Source: Irpex lacteus
Lineage: Eukaryota; Basidiomycota; Agaricomycetes; Polyporales; Irpicaceae
Assembly (NCBI GenBank): GCA_001986395.2
Contig: MQVO02000021.1
Coordinates: 434,001 to 498,000 of the forward strand
Direction of reading: 5' to 3'
DNA length: 64,000 nt
The first letter of the stretch is position 1, and every line of letters starts with the position of its first letter. This document shows, piece after piece, positions 34,464 to 45,962 of the stretch. The position numbers were made by a program, and so were the translations under genes. A model generated the notes under the pieces. The model worked only from the letters and a program-made list of their open reading frames with translations. It was not told the origin of the DNA and did no database searches.

Positions 34464-36580
34464 TTAGAACCCCTTTTGAACAAACGGCCGGCCAGACTCT
34501 TTCAGCGCCGTCTCGAGCTGCTTCATCCCTTCGAGGACTTTCTCCTCGGCAAAGCGTCCACCGACAATCTGGACGGAGAGAGGTAGACCGTGCATGGCGT
34601 CAGCGTCGTATAATGACCATACAGGACGTTCAGCATCGTTAAGGCGGGCGTAGACGTCTGTTTGTGTGAAGTTTGGCGGAAGGGCGTCGAGTGAGCGGTC
34701 GACGAAGGTGGTGGGCACGACACCGGCGGAGTAATCCAGCTATGGTAATTCCATCAGCTCATTAGGTGCAAAAAAATGAGAAATAGATGCTCACGATATT
34801 AAACAAGAAAGCATAGTTGGCAGCAATAAGCGTGGCTGTACCACTAGTACCCAAAGGTACCGGTGGAAGCGCGAATATAGGCAACAGCACAAGGTCAATC
34901 TCCTGCTTCTTCATTGCCTGCTTCCACGCCGCCCTGTACTCTTCTCTTCTTAAGACAAGTTGTCTTTCCTGCGGCACGGTCTGCGCGCCCATCGCAGGCA
35001 ATAGTCGGGCGAAGGCGTCATTACGTCCTGCTGGCCGGGAGAACCAGCGAAGAGCGGTTGCTAGAGCCCATTTCACGAGGCTGGGAAGTTTCGCGGTGTT
35101 CAGGAGATTAATGATCGCTGGGCCGGGTGTCTCGCCTGGGCTGAGGTCTGCTAGTGCGGAGACGCCTACAAACATAAGGAGAGGTAGCTCAGTACTAGTT
35201 TTGGGTTGATTGGTGGCTATGGACGACAGATGCACGTACCACCATCTGCGAACGAGAGCGGAAAGCCGATCTCGAGACCTTCTATTAAATTAGGCGGATC
35301 ACTGGAAGCCAGACATGATATCAGATAGTGTCATAGTGAAATGGAACTAAGGATTGGTGGCGTGATCGCGCGCACTTACAAGTCGACCACATCGTGCCCT
35401 TGCTGCTTTAACGCATCCACGGCGACTTGTAGCGCACGCTTGCATGCCGGCGTAGGTGACACGAGACCTACGGAGAATAGAAAGAATTTGACAGTCAGTG
35501 TACACGCCGTCAACCGAAATATCGAGTGACGCTTACCATCTTCCCAGATTACTCCCCACCTCGGCTTTCTTCCGGCCTGGACGAAATCCACCGGGCGCCA
35601 CGGGATAGGCACACACTAGACGATCATGAATGATTCCCAGCAGTCAGTTGCTTCTGTAGCACGCGCTGAGTTGGACAGACAGGGTCACGCATACGCACCG
35701 AATGATCGTACTCCCAAGGCTTCATCCCGACCACCCGCTCCCAAAACTCCCGGAGATCATCGATATTCTTCGCAATAGGCGCAGCGCTCTCCACGCCCTC
35801 CAACCCCGGCGCACACGTCTGGCATCCCAAGCTAGGAAACCGCCCCGACGACGAACGCATACCGTACAGACCGCAGAACGCCGGAGGGAACCTTATGCTC
35901 CCGCCGATGTCTGTGGCGATCTCTATCATGCTGCCTTGGTGCGCGAGCAAGGCCGCGCCACCGCCCGTCGAGCCTCCGGGGGAGAACTTTGGGTTGTAGG
36001 GGTTGGTGGTCGTCCCGAAGAGATCGGAGGTGGTCTCGAAGGACAGGAGGCCGATGGGGACTTTCGTCTTGACGTGCAGGAGCGCACCTGCGTCGCGGAG
36101 TAGACGGGTGATGGCGGCGGAGGATGATACGGGTTTGTTGGCCTTGGCGGAGAACCCGAGGGTAGTGTCATGACCTTCTACGTCTACCACGTCCTTCAAG
36201 CTCACTGGGACTCCTGAGAGAGGTCGGTTAGGGGCGTATGTCTGGAGTGCTTCGTCGAACATGTAATCCGAGAGGCAGTTTGTGGCGTTGTGGGCTGCGA
36301 TGCAACGCTTGCCGTACACGTTCAGAACCTCTTTGGGTGAGAGGTCGCCTTTGCTGCACTTGTCTGCAACCTCTGCCAGCGAGAGTTTGAGGATCTGGCT
36401 GTCAGAGTCTGTTAGTGGTTCGCCATAACGCTCCGAGAAACGAGCTGTTTGGTCTGCGATTTCGCGCTGTTTCTGTGCGCTGCACAGATGTGGCGAGTGT
36501 CAGGGGCACCGAGGTCGCGCGGGACGAACGGGCGGGGCTCACCAAGCGGCCTTGTGCTCTGCGTAAGAGAAAAAAACCAT
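34464..36580 (-). CDS. Amidase (amidase signature family, fatty-acid-amide-hydrolase-like)
   Basis: Amidase signature enzymes hydrolyse carboxylic amides through a Ser-Ser-Lys triad. The ATG at 36580 gives a short exon ('MVFFSYAEHKAA') spliced to 'QKQREIADQTARFSERYG' and then 'SLAEVADKCSKGDLSPKEVL'. The triad is intact: Lys in 'GVPVSLKDVVDVEGHDTT', the first Ser in 'FSPGGSTGGGAALLA', and the nucleophile in 'IATDIGGSIRFPPAFCGLYG'. Later parts are 'VESAAPIAKNIDDL', 'CVPIPWRPVDFVQAGRKP', 'WGVIWEDG', 'TPACKRALQVAVDALKQQGH' and a C-terminal 'VWSLYDADAMHGLPLSVQIV' with 'GGRFAEEKVLEGMKQLETAL'. The stop is at 34464-34466. Six or so short introns. The substrate is unknown; the gene sits head-to-tail behind a hydantoinase-type gene (via the cyclophilin), which could suggest nitrogen salvage but is only an adjacency. 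Confidence 0.93.
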
Positions 36581-37295
36581 CGCGAAAGGAGTGGGGGTGC
36601 CAGAAAGGCCTGAAAGGGCGGCGGGGGTATATTAGGCTGTTGAGGCGTTGAGGCAGGAGACTTCTGTCATGGGCGAGAATGGTTTAGTACATCCATCCGC
36701 GCCTGCACCAAAAGCACAATAATATTTACATCGGGCTCCGAGATCTGCGCTATAACTCCTCCGCGGGGTGAGGCGACTTGCTAGCTTCTTCCGGATCGAA
36801 CTCGAGTAGTGCGTGTATTTAATGTCCAGATTCTGCAGGCATGAGTCTGGAGAAGAGGATGAAGAGGTGCGGGACTTTTACTGCAGACAGGGTCGCTGCA
36901 GACAGACAGCTCGACTGGCAGCTGCTCCAGTGGCGACACGCTGACGGGTTTCCATATCGGGACGGTGTGGGAAACCCCGACCGACGATCCCTGGTTCCTG
37001 TGGCCGTATTCCTGGACATTTCTGTCGATTAAAAAGGCAAACTTTCGAAGAAGATGGAGGTCGAGGACAGGCAGAAACTCCTCGCGGCGCAGATGCCAAT
37101 TAATTAAAGTTTAATCGTAACGGAATCACCACCTTCCATAGATGGCAATGAATGTAAATACGGGTCAATAACGCGACGTGACAACCGTGACATCCCGCGC
37201 CTGACCTCGTTGATTGCTAACCACGACCACCGCGTCCACCGCCGCAGACGACGAGCAGACCACTTTACACAGCGTCGGGATATCCATTAAAGGAA
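36581..37295. promoter_or_regulatory. Divergent promoter region between the amidase and the acidic hypothetical gene
   Basis: About 715 bp with no supported gene. A CTGCAG-containing inverted patch near 36879-36903 ('CTGCAGACAGGGTCGCTGCAG') is visible, as are several AT-rich runs near 37090-37120 ('AATTAATTAAAG'). The plus-strand frame at 36841-37032 has no domain and is rejected. Confidence 0.4.
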
Positions 37296-38220
37296 ATGGC
37301 GGCGATACTCTCTTCTCCGTCCACGCCGTCGTCGCACAGGACGTTCATGAACTTCGACCACACACCCACCAAGTCGTCTCCTCTCGCCTTCCCCGCAGAC
37401 TCCTCGCCCGTCTTGTCGCCCACCCCTGCCGCCCACGACCGACGCCGTTCGCAGTACAAAAGCCTCGCTCACACCTCTCCAACGCTCAACCGCACTCGGC
37501 CGTCTGGTCGCCGTGTCAGTGCTCCGCCTCCACGGCCAGAGTTATTTGCAAGCGCCGAGGAAGGCACTGGCAAGAGGTTGCTGCGGGATCGGTTCAAGGC
37601 TCGGTGCTTGGAGAGAGCGTTGAAGGAGAGGGAGCGCAAGATTGCTGGCAAGCGACGGGCAAGTGACTGGAGCAGCGATGGACCTGACAATATGATGGAT
37701 TTTGACGACGAGGAGGATGAGGACGAGTCTATGCTGAATGATACCGTACGTCTGCTATACTGTGTGTATTGTGACAAGGGTGTTGACGTCGATACAGTTC
37801 TTTTCACGTATAATGGCTAGTGCGAAGCGGAAACAGCAGCATTCATACCGTGTTTCCTATTCACACGAAGTTGGGTCTTCGTTTGATCCTGACATGGAGG
37901 ATCCCGAGGAATGGGAGCATGAATTGAAAGGTTCGTCCGCGCTGCGTTTCTCATTCCCCTCTTCCGCTGAAAACACCGTACTAATCAAACTACTCACAGA
38001 GGATGCTCTAGAAGAAGGTCCCGATGACGAGTTCACGGAAGAAGAACTCGCAGCATACGCAGTAGAGCGTGAACTGCTCGAAGGCCTGACGGAGGAGGAC
38101 ATCTTCTCTTACAGCGATATTGATGATTTATCATATCTCGATGAGGAAGAGCCGCACGACGCGTTGAGCAAAGGCAAACAACGGGCTCGCGATAACGCAG
38201 ACGTTGAGATGGAAATGTAG
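37296..38220 (+). CDS. Hypothetical acidic/basic nuclear-type protein
   Basis: Not recognised. ATG at 37296; the first exon encodes a Ser/Pro-rich start with repeated S/TP sites ('MNFDHTPTKSSPLAFPAD', 'SSPVLSPTPAAHDRRR', 'LAHTSPTLNRTRPSGRR'), then a basic helical stretch ('LLRDRFKARCLERALKERE', 'RKIAGKRRASDW') and an acidic run 'MDFDDEEDEDE'. Further exons give 'RIMASAKRKQQHSYRVSY', then an acidic C-terminal domain with 'DEFTEEELAAYAVERELLEG', 'LTEEDIF', 'DIDDLSYLDEEE' and a stop at 38218-38220. Introns are likely at about 37745-37796 and 37930-37999. The S/TP sites suggest regulation by cyclin-dependent or MAP kinases, and the charge pattern suggests a nuclear protein, but both are inferences. 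Similar proteins are widespread in mushrooms as unknowns. Confidence 0.7.
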
Positions 38221-38610
38221 CGAAGCTATGATTTTGCTCATTTATCGTTACGTCCGGACTATCACCATACTTACTCGTACTCACACATTCTAATGTTTCG
38301 TCAAAGCTCAAGCAAAGCATGTACAACAGCCTATTTCTTAGCACATGAAAACAAAACTCCTAGACAAAGCCTTACTCATAGTGCGGATGCTTCGCGCCCG
38401 TGGGCCCACGGTGGATTTGACGTCTAGTGTACCCTTTTGCTGGTACATTGGAAGTATTCAGTACTCTGGAAGCTGAAAGTACCGCATATACTCATACTCA
38501 TAGCATATGGCAACTGAAATATCTTTCCAATTCTATCTCACAAACAACGATATATCTAAGGTAATTAAATGCTATATGGAGGTATCACATATATATTGCA
38601 CCCTAAACCC
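38221..38610. other. Convergent 3' intergenic region
   Basis: About 390 bp between the stops of the acidic hypothetical gene and the zinc-cluster factor. Nothing coding is supported; the sequence should hold both 3' untranslated regions. Confidence 0.45.
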
Positions 38611-41600
38611 TCACCGCACCGCCTCCAACACAGCAGTACCAGTCTCCTCGAGCAACGAAGCAACATCCACATCCGAATACGCATGCGCGACATACGCTTC
38701 TCGAGACGTCGAGGGGTGTGCTGCGGGAGGGACGGACATCCAGCTGGTTTGGCCCGGAACGTATTGTTCGCCGCATGTTTGTGAGATGATGTCTGTGAGT
38801 ATTCGGCGGTACTGTTCTGTTTTGTTCGAGGTGTTAGTGGGCAGAATGTGGGATGTGGGAAGGGGAAGGGGAAAGGGAAAGGGACGTACGAGCTGTTGGG
38901 AGGAGTTTCTCGGCTTTGCCCAGGATTACGCTGATGATTGGCATAGAGTAAGAAACGGTAAAATATTTATAGAGGAAGAAGAAACATACTCGATATCATT
39001 CAGCTCTCCGCAGTGTGCCAGGACGTCTTCGATGTTGTCATCGCGTATAGCAGCGCGGAGGAACCTTGCGAGTTCCCGGCCAGCAAAGTACCACCCAGTC
39101 TGGATATAACGGTCAGTGTACTCTTCTACAAAGCTTGCAATGGATACCTACGATGACAAAGTGGTCCAAAAGCGAGACGTCGTACGTCGTCGACGAGATA
39201 AGGTATATCAGGTCCAGTATCCCTCTACACGCCTGGAGAAGTTTCGGTCTGGATGGACATGCCGGATCGTCGAACTTGACATGCGGGTCATGCAACAAAA
39301 TCACCGCTCTACAAAAACCAGAAAGACGAAGTCAGGGGCCATGGCCAAAAGGGTAAGGTTGGATGACAACTCCTCACAAGTGTGACACGATCAACACCGA
39401 GTACAAAAGCGGGTCGACCCGTCCATCTTTCACCGGCATGACGAACTCGCGAGGAAACGACGGCCTAAACGACGCTACAAGATGGTCCAGCTCTTTAAAT
39501 GCTTGTGTCCCCCTCGGGTCGAAGCATTCCATACCATCGAGCAACTTCCTCTGCTGCTTGACGTCGCGTATCCCCGAATAGGTGCGTGAGTCGCACATGG
39601 ATGGGTCTCCGGTGTAGTATCGGGCCTTGTACCGCACGTTGAAGTTCTTGACGCGGGAGATGAGGATGGCGGCTTTGACATAGAGGATGTAGGAGTCTGT
39701 GTGGTCGGGAGGGTGGTGGACTAGGAGGTTTGGGTCGCATGACCATTGGCGTTCTTCGGTAGGGATCTGGAGCTGTAGGTATAGTATAGTTGGAAAACGG
39801 AGTTTACGGGTGGAAACGAGTACTACGCACGCCGTAGTGGAAGTAGTCACCTCGAACGGGCAGCATCTGCCCGATGTCCCGGTCATCGAGGGCAAGAGCC
39901 AGGTCCCGACTGAGAGACTGTTGACGATCGAGGACGTACGCTATGCAGGTTTGAGACCAAACCGTTAGCAATGTGATAATTGGACACGGACCTCAGTAGT
40001 TCGAACACTTACTCATCCAGAAAATGTTCCGCCTCATCTCAGCTTCAATGGGACTATCAGGATCAGGTATAAGTATCGCGGCCTGGACGATGGGTCCGGC
40101 CTCTCCCATGGGTGGACGAGGGATCTTGAAGGGTGGGCATGTGGCTAGACCTAGAGGAATCGTGCTCTTGAGTGCTTCTCCGGAATTCCTAAACACCTGA
40201 GATTATATGCGTCGGACAGTGACAGCAAGAGGATTTGAGAAGTATAACTTACGTCCGCCCACCTTTATAGATTTCTGTGTCAGTCGTACATGTGTTTAGT
40301 GAACTGACCATGACACTCACAACGCCCGGTGCATGTCGAAGAGCACTAACAGTATGTGTGCTATACAAATGGTGGCAGTAAGTGTCAGTAGAGTGAAATA
40401 GAGACTCCTCGCAGAAATAAAACCGTACTTTGTGTCTCTTGAAGTAGATAATCCCCATGCTCGAAATACTTTGCGAGGGCCTGCCACGCCAACCTAGAAT
40501 GATGCACAGCAAACGAATACGGCCGCATAGGCCGTTTAGCCCATTTTCCGTTGATCATGACATCTATGCCAGGCGTGAATTATCAACATCAGTTTACATT
40601 TTTGAGGGCTGTCGTGACGCACATGGGAAGCCAATATCCGTGTAGATGTAGTCAGGCGCCTCTTCGCTTGTATACATGCTTCCAAGTGCACACAGCGCGT
40701 GGAGGATGGAGACCGGTGGAAAGCGCGGGTCCATCGGATGTAGGTCTAGGGAGGCAAGGAACGTCGGGGCGTGGAAGATACGGTTTGCATGTATGTTAAA
40801 CTTGAAGAACATCTGCACCCTGGTATCGTGCAGTGAAAACAGAGATAGGTCAGTACTGGACAGGCATACAGTGATTGACTTGGTGCAACTGACATGTGTC
40901 GTGTTGTAGCCACGTCGGGCAGGTGAACGGACCACCCACTGGGCGTAACAGCGAATAATCTTTCGTCATAGAAATTCACTTGCGTCATCTCAGTGCCCCC
41001 AGATGGCACGGTATGGGGTAGAGCAGTGAGCTCGTCGGTGAGGCCGTATGAAAATGTGAGCTTAGAATGGTCCGGTTTGGTGACAGTAATCTGTGGTGTG
41101 GTATGTAACTAGAAAGAAAAATAATGGGTTTCGAGGCATGACCAGGAGCAGCCGACCTCACCGGTTCTGGAGAGACAGAAGTCGATGGACCGCTTGTAGA
41201 AGCTACCAGCGGAGTGGCTTCCTGACTCTGCCCCTGACTTGGACTTGTGCGTGACTTCTCCAGCTGGATCGTCATGTCACGTAGAAGTTCCTCCAGTTTC
41301 CCTACTCGGTCGACGATGTGAGATAAACGTTAGAGTTTTGATTCTGATTGAACTGTCCAACCTATCTTATCTTCCAATTGCTTACTGTCTTCGCGAGCCT
41401 TCGGTTCATCATCATATACCAAATCGGTCACTGTAGAACGAATAGGAGGTGAAGTGGCTGATGATACTATTATATAGAACGAACCTAACCTTCGTCATAT
41501 GTGCAATCCGGATATGGCGGACAGTCTGACCCTGGAGGCGCATGGTCGACGAGATGTGCGTGGGACCGAAGGCACGCTGTGCAAGGCCGACGAGCATCGC

Positions 41601-41921
41601 TTGATGCGTGGCAACATAGGGCGTCAGGAGTCTCTCCTCTTGGCATTCTATACACGATATTGATGGTACGCAACTCACCATTTCTAGCAATAGATTTATC
41701 AGAGCAGAGAACGTGGTCAATTAGGCTTGAGACATACCATTTTGCGTCTTCGGCACTGATGGCATGCCTATATTTGAGCGACGATATTATTTGAGCCCAA
41801 GTGTTACGGGGCGTCCGAGCGGGGTGACACATACCGCATTACGTTTGAGTGGCCGGAGGTCATTTGCAGCTTGTCTTCGCCCTGATTTGCTCCGTGAACT
41901 TGGTTCGAGATGTGCTGGCAT
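38611..41921 (-). CDS. Zn2Cys6 fungal transcription factor
   Basis: Fungal zinc-cluster regulators bind CGG-type DNA half-sites. The ATG at 41921 opens a basic 29-residue exon ending 'LRPLKRNA'. The zinc cluster is then assembled from three small exons: 'ACHQCRRRKM' (41738-41767), a 5-nt exon (41679-41683) giving Lys and most of a Cys, and 'DARRPCTACLRSHAHLVDHA' onwards (from 41599), ending 'PDCTYDE'. This restores C-x2-C-x6-C-x5-C-x2-C and a distant sixth Cys, the agaricomycete 'SHAH..HAPPG' subtype. A coiled-coil follows ('DRVGKLEELLRDMTIQLEK'), then a Ser/Pro-rich linker, and the fungal-specific domain: 'YDERLFAVTPSGW', 'FKFNIHANRIFHAPTFLASL', 'VSILHALCALGSMYTSEEA', 'FAVHHSRLAWQALAKYFEHG'. 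The C-terminus is 'SLLEETGTAVLEAVR', stop 38611-38613. More than ten introns. The regulated genes are unknown; a dehydrogenase gene is divergent from it. Confidence 0.88.
41679..41683 (-). other. Predicted 5-nt micro-exon in the zinc-cluster gene
   Basis: Minus strand reads CTAG|AAATG|GTGAGT. The upstream intron is 54 nt (41684-41737, donor GTATGT) and the downstream intron 79 nt (41600-41678, donor GTGAGT, acceptor AAG, possible branch site CTGAC). Joining the three exons gives 'RRRKMKCDARRPC', which restores exact zinc-cluster spacing; skipping the 5 nt shifts the frame. Confidence 0.7.
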
Positions 41922-42488
41922 CCTTGGAGTGGGAAGACGGGTCGTGGATGTCGTTGATCGCAAAAGAGTCGACGACGGCCTAAGGCGCTAACTTTCCCAG
42001 TACTTATTGAAGATTGAACGCCATGACTGCGGTCACAGCCTGCCAAAGAATAACACCGAACATCCTGTGCTGCTGGCAATTATGGCTCTGAAATTGTACG
42101 TAAGTACATCACAGTTGAGTTTCCCCACACTTCTTCAACTGCGTGTTGTAACGCACCATATGTATAGCGAGTCGGCCGAAGGTTTTATCTCATTAAAGGC
42201 TGTGACGCACGCAGCAAGAAGTGTGACTGAAGGCAAGATCTTTGCGCATCACGGAGGAAGTCGTCAATAGTGGACGTAAGTGATTAGTATGAGGGATTGA
42301 CCTAGGATCAATGCATAGGTACGAGCAGCATTTGGAACTCGAAATGCCTGTTAATGCCTTCCCCCAAGGGCGGGTCGGACTTGGGAGCGGAGATTGATGG
42401 CATTCAACCGCACCGAGTAGCAGTACAGGTCTCCAGAGAACGACTTCGAGAGTGGCCAGTGCAGCGACTCTCAGATTTAGGAGACATC
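41922..42488. promoter_or_regulatory. Divergent promoter region of the zinc-cluster factor and the dehydrogenase
   Basis: About 570 bp between divergent starts, with no supported gene. CGG triplets occur but I see no convincing inverted CGG pair with fixed spacing. A small plus-strand frame (42007-42270) has no recognisable domain. Confidence 0.4.
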
Positions 42489-43968
42489 ATGGCCATTTCC
42501 CAGGTGCTACATACAATAGGGCAGATATTCTCCCAGTCGTTCCCGCCGAAGCCGACATTTAGCGCGGAAGATATTCCAGACTTATCCGGGCGCGTATGCA
42601 TCGTCACAGGTAAGCACCCATGGCCTACGTTTTCATGCTTGAAACTTTTACTAATGCAGGTCTCTAGGCGGTTATGCAGGGATAGGCAAAGAGACCGTGA
42701 GGGTGAGGATAACCAGGTTTCCTACCAATGCCACGTAGCTGACAGATGTCAACGCGCAGGCACTTCTCAAGAAGAATGCGAAGGTCTACATCGCTGCGAG
42801 GTCCAAGACCAAGGCAGGCCCCATCGTTGAGGAATTAAAAGCCTCTGCAGGGAGGACGCCGATCTTCCTGGAGCTTGACCTGGCAGACCTCGCTGCTGTG
42901 CGTCGATCAGCTCAGGAGTTCTTACTGTAAGTAACTGTTGCACGCTTGTTTCTATTCGTCGATTGTACTACCAGCTGAACACTATGTGCCATCTAAGTAA
43001 AGAGAAAGAGCTGCATATTCTGTTCAATAATGCGTACGTGTTGTATCCTCCTATCATCCTATGATTTACTTACGGTTAGTAGGGGAATCATGAGCTGCCC
43101 TATCGAACAAACCACAGCCGATGGATATGACCTACAGTTCGGTACAAACGTGCTTGGTAAATCTTGGATCTTCACGATGGTACATTTCTCTACAGCTGAT
43201 CATCGACTACCTAGGTCATTGGTACTTCACAGAGCTTCTTATGCCAGCCTTGTTACGAGGCAAAGAAAGTTCACCGGATAAACACGCGCGAGTTATCACG
43301 ACCTCCTCTATCGCATCGTACTTCTCCACCATAGACTGGAACACCCTCAAGGACGGACCTGCGAGACGAAAGCAGCCTTCAGGAAAGATGTACGCACAGA
43401 GCAAATTTGTACGTACAAGTACAATCTTCTCTAGAAATGTTTGACTGAAACATCTTTACTCCTCTTTTCATTGCAGGGCAATGCCGTAGTAGCTCGGGAA
43501 GTGGCCAAGAAATACGGCGACCAGGGCATCATTTCTATCTCCGTCAATCCAGGTGAGTGATTTCTCACGTTCCGTGAATGAATATTGAAATCATATGTGA
43601 AACCGTAGGTAACATCAAGAGCGAGTTATATAGACACGTTTGGAGGATCCAACACCTAATTCTGGTCGGCCTCACCTTACCACTCATTCGCACGACACAT
43701 AGCTCACTCTTTATACAGGATTTCCTCACGCTCTATCCGACGCCTATCGGGGCTCTTACCCAACTGTATGTCGGGACTATGCCTGAAGCGCTGCAGCACA
43801 ACGGCGAAGTAAGGCGTGATGAATATTGACTATACTATTGAACTGATTACGACATTATTGCAGTTCTTCATTCCCTGGGCGCGCCTCGGAAAAACTAGGG
43901 CTGAGGCATATGATGATGCACTCGGAAAGAAGTTGTGGGAGTGGCTTGAGAGCCAGGTTGATAAGTAG
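42489..43968 (+). CDS. Short-chain dehydrogenase/reductase (retinol-dehydrogenase-like)
   Basis: An NAD(P)-dependent oxidoreductase of the SDR family. ATG at 42489 starts '[14 protein letters not shown]'. The Rossmann fold follows: '[13 protein letters not shown]' spliced to '[10 protein letters not shown]' (the TGxxxGIG cofactor loop), '[20 protein letters not shown]', '[19 protein letters not shown]', 'HILFNNAGIM' (NNAG motif) and '[19 protein letters not shown]'. The catalytic region has '[11 protein letters not shown]' (Ser) and 'MYAQSKFGNA' (YxxxK), then '[17 protein letters not shown]'. The C-terminus, '[20 protein letters not shown]', ends at a stop at 43966-43968. All catalytic residues are visible. 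About seven introns. The WARLGK..A..D end is typical of fungal light-induced or WW-domain-type SDRs; substrate unknown. Confidence 0.91.
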
Positions 43969-44352
43969 AGTAATCCGTGCATGTGCATAGCTCAATGACT
44001 GCGATGTCTTACTGACTCGACTGATCTTTCACTTTGCTCTTAATCAGATCGCTTTCCGTGATGTTTATGCACACTGAACGACAAAGTATCTCACGGAGGC
44101 AATATCACGTTCAGGCGACCTCAAGCAAATTCTAGTAATCCAAGCTCGTCACACTGTGCATTTGGAGAAAGAAAATGAGTGGTATTGTCTGATTACGACT
44201 AGCGCGATACAGACATGATAAACAAGAATAAATAAGAACAGTGATTTCGTGCCGACATACGACTGGCGCAAGACGAACACAAGTCTGGACTAAGCCGAAG
44301 CAAAGCCCAAACTCGCCCACAACACGACTGGCGTGTCGCAGGAAAGGGGAGC
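43969..44352. other. Convergent 3' intergenic region
   Basis: About 385 bp between the dehydrogenase stop and the stop of the first kinase gene. No coding signal recognised. Confidence 0.45.
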
Positions 44353-45687
44353 TTATGCCGCATACGCCTTGGCGGACTGCCTGATACGAGGCGCACGCGG
44401 CATCTTCTCATCCTTGATCAACCCAGTCAGCCCGAGACCCTCGAGCTGCAATTGCAGCTCAGGAATGTAGGACTCGCGCTGACCGGCGTACAAGCCCGGG
44501 GTAATCGGTCCCATACTCGACATCAACGAGCTTGAAGTAGCGTCGGTGATATCGAGAGAGAGGGCCGGGGAATCGTTGCATCGCGGTGCGTGAATACGAG
44601 GAGTTTTGGCGGGTGCGCGCTGGGGAGCGGCGTCGACCGACGCTGCCTTTTTGGCTGTCGATCCACCCTGGATAAGTGGCACGTACACGCCGAGCGATGC
44701 TGCGACGTCACGTGCCGACTCCTCGGCACACGCAAGCTCCTCGTCGTTCATGAAGAACGTCGGGATTGCAATGATTTCCTTGCGGAGAGTATCGAGGTCG
44801 ATACGCTCGCTGGGCTCGTACGCGAAGATCTTGCGCAAGAGGTAGTTCGCCTCCTGGGATATGGGAAGCATCCACAGGAGGTAATCCTCGTTGAGCAGGA
44901 AGTCGCAGAAGCAGTCGTCTGACGTGATCGCTTTTTGCCATGGACTGCGACTGGAGATCATGTTGAGGAGGATGATACCCAGAGACCAGATGTCGTTGGT
45001 ACGGTTGGAGTAAGGCAAGTAGCCGGCATCCTTACCAACACATTCTATGATCGGGATGACTGGTAAGCGTCTGATTTAAAACTGAACTGAAGTATAACTG
45101 AACATACCTGGACTCATATAGGGTCCACTTCCGCAGCCCCACGTCGTACTGACCAGGCCAGTGGTACACAGGCCAAAGTCAGAGACGTACACCTGAGAGC
45201 AGTCCTTTGAGACAAGGATGTTCTCAGGCTTGAGGTCGCGATGGTAAACACGCTTTTCGTGGCAGAAAGCCACGGCGTCCACAATCTTCAGGAATACGGA
45301 CTTGACTAAGTCGTCGTTCCTGAAGAACATCTTGTCGTCTGCAATGCGTGTGAACAAATCGCCCCCTGGGCAATAGTCCAACACGATATACACGAACAAC
45401 GAGTCTTCGAAGGTGCGACGCATCGAGATTACGTTGGGATGTTCGTTGACGAGGTGATGGAGGACGACCTCTCGTCTGACCCGTTCAGCGGTGGCTTCGG
45501 TAAAATGCCTCTTGTCGAGGATTTTGATGGCCACATGAACGGGGCTGCCAGCAGACGAAGCGGTTTTGAGGTCATTTGCACGATAAACGACTCCATAAGC
45601 TCCAGTGCCGAGCACTTGGAGGAGCTTGTACCGACCGTCGTCGAGAAGACGGCCGGTGAAGTTCATCATCTTGGTGGTGCGAGACAT
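44353..45687 (-). CDS. Serine/threonine protein kinase 1 (RAN1/KSP1-like)
   Basis: A small fungal kinase related to the Pat1/Ran1 group. The ATG at 45687 begins 'MSRTTKMMNFTGRLLDDGRY', then the glycine loop 'VLGTGAYGVVYRA', Lys in 'VHVAIKILDK', Glu in 'VRREVVLHHL', the hinge 'VYIVLDYCPGGDLFTRIADD', catalytic 'VYHRDLKPENILV', 'VSDFGLCT' and 'CGSGPYMSP'. After an intron comes 'ECVGKDAGYLPYS', 'NDIWSLGIILLNMI' and the C-lobe 'FAYEPSERIDLDTLRKEI'. The C-terminal tail of about 130 residues is basic and Ser/Pro-rich and ends at 44353. All catalytic residues are present. The intron between SP and EC is at the same place in the two other kinases nearby. Confidence 0.92.
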
Positions 45688-45962
45688 AACGAGGTTTGTT
45701 ATGAGAGCAAGGATATGCGGAAAATACGCAGTAGGCAGAGATTTCAAGTGAGACCTGCACACTTGAAGAGTAGAATGGTGATGAAGATGGGGATCCCATG
45801 GACAGATGAGGGGGGTATTTATGCATTTTCAAGGACGCATAGCGGAACTGCATGGATCGCGTATTTGCAGTACGATGATCGTGACAATGGCACTTAAGCA
45901 GAGGACTTACTGACTACTACGTGATCGCATAGCGGGCGAGACGAGTAAACGATCGTGGGGAA

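Noticed and set aside
36841..37032. Plus-strand frame in the amidase promoter
   Set aside because: Short, no domain, and lies in a divergent promoter.
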